From: Neelides folsomi
Lineage: Eukaryota > Arthropoda > Collembola > Neelipleona > Neelidae
Reading direction: 5' to 3'
NCBI GenBank assembly: GCA_034687125.1
Contig: JAQGBZ010000021.1
Span: forward strand, 310,001-374,000
DNA length: 64,000 nt
The notes below the pieces were generated by a model that was not told the DNA's origin, searched no databases, and saw only the letters and a program-made list of their open reading frames with translations. Both the position numbers and the translations under genes were made by a program. Every line of letters begins with the position of its first letter. Position 1 is the first letter of the stretch. This document shows, in pieces, positions 49,541-60,100 of this stretch.

Positions 49541-52500
49541 CTTCCCTCTCAGGTCATGGTAAGTTTTGGAGAGTTGGATCGGCGGGGTCGCCGCTACAAT
49601 GCCCCCATGGCGACCGGCGACTTCCTCCGCCGGGAGATGAGAGAGGAGTGGAGGAATTCCTCCGCCGCGGCGAAGTAGGACTTCCTCTAACCCGCGCAAG
49701 TCCCCAACGGACACCCGGGCAACTATCGACCCACACACACATACACACACCGACCCGCCCCCAACAATCCTCAACAATCCTCCCGCCCATTGTAGCCCCA
49801 CTCATTACGCCACATTCCTCCATGTGGGGACTCTCATGAATAGCCAAGTAGCAGGATGAAGGGGGGGGGGGGGGGAATTCAATGATGGGGCGGAGGTGGA
49901 CAGGTGGGAGACGGCTCCACATGAACGATTGCCCCAATTGAAGGGAGAGATCCCACACGTCCCGAAATTCAATTCATAAGATGGACAAAGACAATCTTCC
50001 TTTGAAATCAATACGTCGGCCGTCTCGGTAGACAGACGGGAGCGGAACGAAGATCGAAGGAGCGGACAACGGAATTTAAAAGAGGATTCCATTTCAAAGA
50101 CAATGTAAAACAAAAGGGGGAATAATCTCTCCCAAACCCACATTCAAGATTCAAAAGGGCAAAAGGAAATTGGAATATCAAAATCCGTATCATCTCCCCA
50201 AATTTCAGACTTTTAACTGCCATTGACAAAGAGGGTTTGGGCCTTGTACAGCCTTGGTTTAAATTCCCAAAGAACCCACAGAGAGATATCAGTTCAAACT
50301 CATGGTGAGTAAATAATACGATAAGCCTTTTCTATACACACAAACTTTCTCTATGACTCGAATGAGGAACTTTGAAGGCGAAGGTAATAATACGATTTAC
50401 TATGAACAACCTTCGGTCCAATAGGGAAATGGGGGAAAAGTGAGAAGTTGTGAAATTGTAAAAAAGAAGCCACAGGAATGAATGAACGTATCCAATTCCT
50501 TATAGAAACCAAATACATGTCGAATTTTGACATGAAAACATGAGGAAATGAGATTATACTTTTCCCTGACGAACCTTCCGCGGAAAATGGCGAAAAGGTA
50601 AGTGGAGGTGAAAGGAGAAAGTTTGAATTTCCGCGGGAAGGGCATTGTTTGCCATCATTGGGGCATTATTTAGGCATTTGCGGGGCGAGATCGGGGAGGT
50701 CATTTAATGGAGTTTCTTGGGTCAGGGAATGAGGATGTTTTCGGCGGCGGCGGGTTCGGAAACGGCAACGTTGAGGACCCATCGATCGGGTAAATGTGGG
50801 TGAGGCATATGGGAAGGAGATTCTCGGGGAGGGGAGTTGAACCCTACAGAAATGACAATGACAGTCGAGAACGGTAGTTGAAGTATCGCTTTCTTATTAA
50901 GTATTCATTTGAGTCGTTTAAGGAAGAGAGCCGAACCTCGACTCGTCATTTCCTCCCTTGTTACAAATGAAAAAGACACACGTACACGGGGATTTTTTTT
51001 CACAAAGTCCGAAAAGTAACTTCACAGAGTAATTTTTCCCATTCAACTCACAGTTATGTCTACAACTCCACTTCTGACCATTTCATATACTCTATATTTA
51101 TTTATTTTTAGTTGTAACAAATGTCCTTATTTGAGTTAACTTGTATTTAAATGTAATATAGTAATATAATATTGTAGTTAGTTTACATATAATTAATGTG
51201 TAATATTAGAGAACATTGGAACTTTCCTCATGTGGTAAATGAGAGAGCTAACAGCATGGAATTATTACTTACAATCATTATTTAGGTTTATTAAAGTGGG
51301 GCTTCATGGGAGAGAACAGAAATGAAACAAAGGATGGTTCCTTAACAGTTCCCTTATTCATTTAAGAGTTGAAATCGGCCCAAAGGGCCTTAAGTCGTAG
51401 TCAAGAATGGAGTTATACGAAGAACGTTTTTCATCATAATTAATCTTAAATTAGGTTAACATGTATAAAGAGAAAAATTCAGACCCGCTGAAAAATTCCA
51501 CAGAGACACAACCATCTTTTCCACAATGCGATGTTTTTGGGAGGAAAAAGCCTCGGGAAAAGTCACAACGTTCATTCCACCTACGTGAAAAACTCCGCTA
51601 AACACCATTCCCAGTAAGGTATCGAATTAAGGTAATGAATAAGGTAATTAGACACCTTTTCAAATCTGACACATTACAATTGTTCACTCACACGGTCATA
51701 ATAATAATATATTTAATAACAGTTCAGCACAAGTTGAGTCAATGATGGTTGAATTTATATACCCTATTTGATTACACAATCTAAAAACGTCCTCCTTGAT
51801 CCTTCGCGTCAACAACGAATAAATATTATAAAGAAAAACTGACATCTTCCTTCCAACTGGGCGTCAAGCAAGGAAGAGGATTATTTCTTGGCAATTTAAA
51901 ATCCGTCCATCACCGTATAATACTTTTGAATACTCCTTTGGTATTGGAAACTCCACGTCATTATTTATTATATTGTTAAAAGTAGTTTATTCAACTCTCT
52001 AATGAAGATTCACTCAAGTCAGAAGAACGGAATTAAAAACATTAAAAAAATCTTCATTGCTTTTATGGCATTTGTCCTATGATTAGTTATTAGTATATTA
52101 TTAAGTAATATTAATTTTTATCAATTTAATGGAGTCGTAGTTCACTACTTGAAAGTTAAATACAAATGTTGTTAATTAAGAAATGTTTGTCAAGTCTTTA
52201 CATATGTAAATTTCATATTAAAAAAGATTGAGGCTTGGTTGTAAGTAAAGTACGTGTGTCCTAAGGAGCCTAAAGTTAAACATGAGTTTATTGAGTTTTT
52301 GCTCTTAAAGTATTTTATATGTATTTTATATAAACAATTATTCTGTTACATTTGTTACGTTTTTATATGTACACTTTTACAATTGTTTTTCCATATTTAT
52401 TAATAGTTTAACTTTAACATTTCCGAGTATAAGTATAGTAGAAACCCTTTGGCCAAGTTATTTTACTTACAAGATTACTTCGTACCTAACAGTATTTATG

Positions 52501-54169
52501 TAGTTCATATAATGTAGAGAGTACATAGACAGTTTAACGAGTAGATAATCATATTTCTTAAATAGAATATTTATTTATTCGTAGGGCTAACGAACAGTTT
52601 AACAGTTTTTAAAACACGCCAGTTGAGTGTGAAGGAGATTTAAATACTTTTAATACGATAGGTTTTTTAAGAGTTAGGAGAAGGTGAAGAGGAGGAAGAA
52701 AAAGGTTCAAATGTTATTTAAGAGTTTCAAGAAGTCAACTATTCTCCAGAATGTACAAGTAATAGGTTAAAAGTGCCTAAATATGATTCCTATGTCTTTC
52801 ATGTTCCATTTTGCGTGAAATTTCCTTTTTTTCACTCAAAAGCACCATTCGTGTTTGTATGTGTTTTTATGTGTTTGACAACTCGGAGTCGAGTCACATA
52901 ATTTCGACGCCTTTTTTAAAGACTGACAACCAACCGCCCTCACCGGCGTCCCTTCAAATCCTTAATTAGTAAATACAACGGTCTTAATTTGGGAATGGAA
53001 ATGTTTCTTACTTTCAAAAAATCCCTTTTTAATTCCAAATATCAATATCAAGAGGAAAACACGTTTTTGTATTATACGCTGGAAACTGAGGACTTGAATG
53101 AAAAGGGTTAGTGTTGTGAACTATTGGAAATTGTATTTAGTGGCTTGTCTAACTTTCTTTTAGTTAATAAGACTCATTTCATGGTTTTCTTTGAGTAGAA
53201 TTTAATTAATTAGACAATAATTAGCTAATTAGATCCTTAGATTGAAAAGAGTGAGAAAATGAGAGAAGATGATTAGAAAAATGTTTTTTTAATATATGTA
53301 CAGTGTAATTGTGAGCAATCGTCGCCTCTCAACCTCTCGTAGATCCAAAGAAGAAGAAGAAGGGAAAGGAAAAGGAGAATGAGGGCCGAAGAGAAGGCAT
53401 TCCCTCTAATGGGCTTCGTTGTTCTTTGTGAAGGTAATGGAATTCCTATCAACTTCGCACCTCCGCCCGACGACTCCTCAATGTCCAAAATGACGAAGGG
53501 GAGTTCTATTGACTTCACACATTGTTTTTTTCCTTTTCTCTCATTTATTCGAAAAAATGGCATTTGTACTCCCTCTAAATAGAAATTCCATTGAGGAAGG
53601 CTCATTCATCCTCACGTCAATAAGAAAAGAGATTTTTACATTGGTCTCAAAATTTGCACAGAGGGGTTTTCCCTCACGAGAGAAGTTGAGCAAAAATTCT
53701 TTGAAAAAAGTCTAGGGAAAAGCTCAAAATTGGAGACGGGGCGAAAAAAGGGCACGGAGGGAGTTTTATAAAAATAGAGGAGTCGTCGGGGCGGAATGCC
53801 TGCTCTGGGCGCCGGTAACGAAAGGAAGGGAACCCTGGACAAAACTCGCAGCCTGATATGAAGAGTTGGTGTTGGAGGTGTCGGTTGGGACGTCGTCGGT
53901 GCCGGAGCCGTCCGCGTTTAAATTGAGCTCCCGCCGGTCACTGCAATTCCCCCGGCATTCCCGTTAGTGGAGGCTGGCGTGGGGAGGGTGAGCAGGGAAA
54001 AAGAAAGAGAACCCTCGAGAAACTGAAGTAAGTAGCGGAGCGAAGTAAGAGTGAAGAGAGGAGAGGCTTGTCTGTGCGTGTGGCTGCCCCCGCCCCTCGT
54101 GTTCGCATTTCTCTCGTCTTCGTCGTCCCCGCCGTGTTGGGGGATAAGGGAAGAAGAAGCGGAGGGGGA
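49541..54169. other. Spacer between nAChR beta1 start and nAChR alpha6 stop
   Basis: Must contain the beta1 promoter and probably 5' UTR exons, plus the alpha6 3' UTR. A minus-strand AATAAA lies at 53544-53549. A CA-rich patch is at about 49728-49752 and a run of 15 G at 49861-49875. No protein-coding exon was recognised. Confidence 0.5.
49861..49875. repeat. Homopolymer run of 15 G
   Basis: Fifteen consecutive G on the plus strand, about 320 bp upstream of the beta1 start codon. On the beta1 transcript strand it is poly-C. Length in the assembly may be inexact. Confidence 0.8.
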
Positions 54170-57100
54170 TCAGGGGACGAAAACCTGGGGGGCCGACGCG
54201 AGGACCGCCACCGTGGCGATGATCGTGAACAGCGTGAAGATGATCAGGCAGAGGCGGTCGACGACCATGGCGGCAAACTTCCACTCGTTCGTCACCTCGC
54301 TCGCCTCGTCGTCCTTCCGGATCTTGTCCGTGATCATGCGGATCTCCTTCAAGATCAGGGACAGTTCGCGATGAGCCCCCAGGCACGGGTGATGAGACAC
54401 CGTGGCGGCGATGGGATCCTCATGGGAACCCCCGATCCGCCATCCTGGCGTGGAGTGCGGCGTACGCAGCGTCGCCGGCCGGAAATCATCGTCCATGTCT
54501 GGAAGAACCATACAATCCGGTGTGAACCAATGCTCACACACACCACGTGGCTCACCTAGGACATTGGCCAGAAGACTCTTGGAGCTTCGTTCCCGCATCT
54601 CGAGCTCCCGAATCTGATCCCGCATTTTGGCAGTTGCAGCCATGGCTTTCAGTGTGATTTTATCACCCGGACGACTCATCCTCAGAAACCAGGGAAGCCA
54701 TTGCAGGAATACGACTCGAATCTGCTCATGCCAAAATACGCTCATTGCCAAAATCCTCCCAGCACAAATCCCGGTCCCCCGCGGGGCTTCAACTAATTAA
54801 TAAAAACTCACCCATTGTGACATCTCATGGGTGTCAGCCGACCGATGATGATAATTCAATATGAGGATCGTCGAGACGACCGAAGAGGCTACCATGAACA
54901 TGATACAATTGAAGTACGTACCTGTCCAAACCCAAACCCGGCCCAATTAGATTCGACTCACCCGGAGGAGAAGAAGATGACTTACAAGGATAGGAGCTCA
55001 CTACACAGACCAACTCCGCCACTTCTCATGCGAAGTTGCAACAAACGAAGCGACGTCACAACTACATGTATAATTTCTACCCATCGTTTTTTAAATACAT
55101 CAACTTCTACTTTTACATCAAATTATTGATGCATTCAATTACAATCTTACAATACAAATGACAAATACAGAGACTATAAGGCTCGACATTGATTAGACAA
55201 GTCCGAGTAGTCGACTTGTAGATATATCACATATTGGAAGGGAAAGAAAGAAGAACTCCGGACAAATATGAGCAAAATTCCTCCCGTCTTAAAGGGAGAG
55301 CAAAGAGTTTCCGCGACCAAACCCGAGTTCAAAACACGTCAAAACTTTTGGCAGAAACTTGGTACAAGGAGTTGTGAGAACCTCCTCCATACCCAACTCA
55401 ATAAACCTCAAAAGACAATCTACGGATGGCCGCCTTCAAAACTCAAAGGAAAAAACACCCAAATTTTGGCTCTCGGTAAAAGTCAAAATTCATTTTTTTT
55501 CTCTCAAGTCAAACCTCTCTCTAGTCAAACTCTCAGCAAACGCACAGACGGCTGAACCGCTATGTTTTTTTCTCGTACCCGTTGGCTCTGTACGTAAAAT
55601 GTTGACAAAAATCAAGAAAACACACGTGTTGTTGAAACGCAAAATGTTTATCAAGTTGGATAATAAAAGTGTGAGAGTGAAGTAGTTATTTATAATAATA
55701 ATTTCAGAGTGAACATTGCGGTGTGGAAGGAACAATTTATGTAAATTGGTTGGGTAAAAGGGGAATTTCATTCAAGTGTTGGTTCATCGTAAGGTCCGTG
55801 GAAGGTGAAAGTTCTGTGTGTGTTTGTGTCGGGACAAGGCGACGAGACACCGAGCAGGAGAATGAAGGGTTTCAATGCGGGTTGGTTAACTGAGTCGTTT
55901 AAATATTAAGTATGTACACTGCGTGTTTTAAAATGAGGGCTAAATGAGGTTCAAGAAATTTTTGACTTTTTTCAAGTACCTAAAACAGGCAATGCATCGG
56001 AAACTTGTGGGAGCGTTTCCGCCACGAGATTGTGAAATACTGTCAGTGATAGTAAAATGGTCACCCCTATGGACACGAGAGCAATTTAAATATTAAGGCA
56101 AATTACACCCATTTTTCATATCAATTATTCAATTAAACATAGTAAGATTATTAGTTTTTAAATATTGTAAGGAAAGTACCCGCGGCCGGCCCGACTCAAA
56201 GTGATACGAATAAGAATTTAATTATAAGCTAAGATAATTAACTATATTAAGACTGTATTTCATAATTAACATTTAATGAATAGAATTCCATCATGAATTA
56301 TTCGCAGCATTTAGTTAGTTATGACATTCCGTCTAAATTACTTTCTCTTTACATCCTCCCCAAGTTTCTGTCAAAAGTGAGACCGATGAAGATATTTGTA
56401 ATAATTAGTTAAAGTTATTAGGAACAATTCAAGTTAAATTTTCTTCATTCTTGTTCATCCATTGTCGGATCTAGTGGTAGAAGCAGTGCAGGAGGAGAAG
56501 CAAATAGAAATAAGGGAGAGTTTACCTAGTAAAGGCACTGCGTCTGAGGTTGCTGGCATTGTTTCCGCCACCATGTTTAAGAACACTGTTAAACTAAGTA
56601 ATATTGTCACACCTGTCGGAGAAAAAAACGGTTAGGCCCGAGAAAATCCAATTTCATTCATTCAAAACTCCACAATTTTTTTCAAAATAAAAATCGAATG
56701 TCATTGAAAAAAACGTGCTCAAAAATGATAAAGTAATTTGATGTGTTTCAACGTGTAAGATCACTTTCGGAATTTTGGATAGTAAAAATAAGTAATACAA
56801 GTAAAACAAGTGACAATTGAATGAATCATGTGATAAAAATCAAATAATGTCATCAGTGAGTGTACACGTGTAAACAGCATAAATTCCATCTTGAACAGAT
56901 ATTTGAAAATTCATCTATATGTAAAAAAAACATCGTTTGAAAATATCCGAAAACCAATTGTGTAAAAAAGGTTCAAAATGTCCGAACTTTCAAAAATAAA
57001 AAATTTAAATGAATTGTAAAACCGGAGCAAAATAAATTAAGTGCTGATTGTAAAATGTCGTAATTGTTGGGAATGAGTGTCTTTTGATATCATTAGGGTG

Positions 57101-60100
57101 GAGAGTATGAGGATCGAAGAGTGTCGAAAGTCGTCAAGTCGTCAGCCGTTTGTGCTTTTAGCGCAAGAGAAGAAGTTGCCGGGAGAGGAAAGAGAAAGTC
57201 GTCGTGACGTAGCAACGTTGCAGTTAAATCGATCCGGATCTCGAGACCCAGTTCCCGCATTCTCAATGGGACCCTCCCCGTCGAGGATTCAACCATGGAC
57301 TCCTTCCCAACACTCCCATTCATCACATTCCCTCTCGAAGCTAATCAATCCAGCTACCGACTCATCAAACCACCCCCACCGAAACACAATTATCCTATCA
57401 CCCACCTTCACCTCTTTCCAAACACCTTTTAATTCCCATCATTCCCATCAAAGGCACTCAATTCCTTTCCTACTTCATTCTCCACGAACCTATCAAAAAT
57501 TCCTACCCGTTCTATTAATTGCTTTAAATTATTAATTTTAACATACCTAGTACATAATTAACTATTCAAATTTATAAGATATAAGGCATTATTTGATATT
57601 TAGCTTTCAAGATAAAATATTTAGATACTTATATGAGTAGTATTTTTATTGGTATTTAAAATATTCTTGTACAGACGTTTTTATCTCCTACAGATATCTG
57701 ATATGTTTATACAGTATAAATATCATTCTATGGGATGAAGCCGAATAAAAAGCAATAGAGAACTGGGGATAAAACACAAGTCCTCATTGGGCTCATCGAA
57801 GTGGGAAAAGTCAACAACCGAAATGTGTGGGGTGTATTCATTAAGGGGCTGTGGGCAGACCGCGGGAGAGGGAAAAATGAATTTTCGTTCCCTACCAAGC
57901 GTCAGTTTTTCCCCACACTCGTGTGGCAAGGTGAATCCGAGCAGAGTCATAGAAGATACCATGATCCCCGGGATGATGAGGTTTACCATGTAGAAGAGCG
58001 TCCGTCTCCGAATAGTTACATAGAAAGTGATGTCGACGTAGGGCTCAGGGCAGCAGGCGTAATACTTCACATTGCGCTTTCCTGGCATCTCTAATCACAC
58101 CTCGTCACAATCCTCATCAACTCGCGGAATCAGTGATGGAAATGAGGGGGTTTCTTACTCGAACTTTCCCAGCTTGACGTAAATAAATAGTTACCAACAG
58201 ACTCTCCTCTAATCCTCAACTTCCCAATAATGAATGGCTCATTCTGCTTCAATTCACAGTCGAATTAACAGTCGTCAAAAATTAAAAAAAGGTAAAAAGC
58301 GACGAAAATGTGGTAAAAAGAGTTGTAAAAAGATTGTTTACCTAAAGATAATTTTTCTCCTGAATCGGGAGGCAGTGTAAACCCAAGCACGGCCATAGAG
58401 GCGATTAAGACGCAAGGAACGATTAAATTGAAGAAATAGTATAGCGTACGCCTTTGAATGTTAATCACAAATGTTATATCCACATAAGGCTCTGGACAGC
58501 AACCGTAATAGTTTACATTTCTTTGCCCTGGAACCCCTACAAAAAATGTCAAAAATGATACAAAAGTATTTGAAGACAAATTAGCCCCTTAAACCTAATG
58601 GAAAAACAATTTGGAAGTTTGTGAACAAAGAGGCTTAAATCATTTCCTTAATCGCCCTCCAAAGGGGAAAGTGACTTTCAAAATGCTAAATGTCAAAGTT
58701 CCAATTGATATAAAAGGGTAAAGGATTTGAAAGAGGAGATCAAATGAATTTGAGAAGGATCCCCAATGAAAGAAATTTCCCGGGAGGAGAAAATATATTT
58801 TCTCAAAACTTTCTTCAGGCTCATTAGAGTAATTAAAAGGCCCTCGTTTTTCTCCCTAATTCACTTAATGGACTCCAAAGTTTGCATAATAATATAAAAT
58901 GAGTGATATTTAGCCCCCGTTGATTGCCCCCATTCATTTCTTGAGTAAGAAACCCATCACTGATTGGGAGAACTGGAGGGAACAGACCTTTGAGTTGCCA
59001 CTCCCCGTTGGTGATGAAGCTGCTGATGTCACCGCCATCCTCTGACTGCAGCTGGAGATCCAACTAAACAAAACAAAAAACAATACTTTTAATTAATCCT
59101 TCCTTCCATTAAACAAACTTTACAATTAATAAATTCATAGCCATAAAGCAAAAATATCACAGTTCCGATAATTTCGACCAATCAGCCAATACAGTTTCAA
59201 TACGTTTTTATTTCACTAGGGATTGATCCAACGTATTAACTACTTATTAACGCGTTATCACAAGACAAGAATCTAACTAACTTTAAAATAAATAACATTT
59301 TAATCATTAAAAATATTATTTAATAAATACATATTCGGATTTATATATTTTTGTGAATATATTTCATAAATATAAAATATATCATAAATACATATGTTGC
59401 AAAATCAATATTGTAGAGGTATAAAAAGTAATTTCATATAAATAAAAAGTATGTAATTGTCATTCAAAATAATTTGGTATATATGGTATATATACATAAC
59501 ATTAATTAAATGTAATAAATTAAGTAGATAAACACCTTATTAAATTGAATTTTAATTTTAATAAAATTATTTAAATGAATAAATTAATTTGGTAGTAAGA
59601 GGTGAAAGCGTTTTTGTATACCTGGTATCCGTCGTAGGTCCAGCTTCCAAACTTCATCTCGCACTTTTGCTCGTCGAAGGGGAACCAAGTGATGTCGATT
59701 TTGCACGTGCTCTTGAAGATGCCTGGAGGGATATAAGAGCAGCTCCCATTGTTCTTCACAACAACGTTCGTTTGGTACGTCCCGTCGAACCCTTCGTCCG
59801 CACTGCACAAACATCCCTCAATCACTCTCCGAACACCTTGGTTCCTCTCTTGAACTTCTCAAGAGAGGATCTGTGATGTTGAGGTGGATGAGTTAATGAC
59901 ACCTCACCTGTTGTACATGAGGACGTCTGGTTTCCATATTCTGTGTGGGGGGATTCGAAGGTTCGTGACGTTCCCGTGTTCACTCGGAATCCACCTCAAG
60001 TTGTAGTCGTTCCATTCCTGGATCATTTTCCAAAACCTCAGCCCCGTCTGGCGGACTCCGAAGGACGGTGGGAGGGCACGGTTCTTCCCCGACCCGGCGG

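Noticed and set aside
49720-49760. CA-rich patch and neighbouring proline-like frames near the beta1 first exon
   Set aside because: Simple-sequence composition; the long frames here overlap on both strands and none extends the signal-peptide exon in a family-like way.
49465-49801. Longer N-terminus for beta1 upstream of MGRNTL
   Set aside because: The frame stays open further upstream, but that part is G/V/C low complexity. The MGRN start gives a normal signal peptide.
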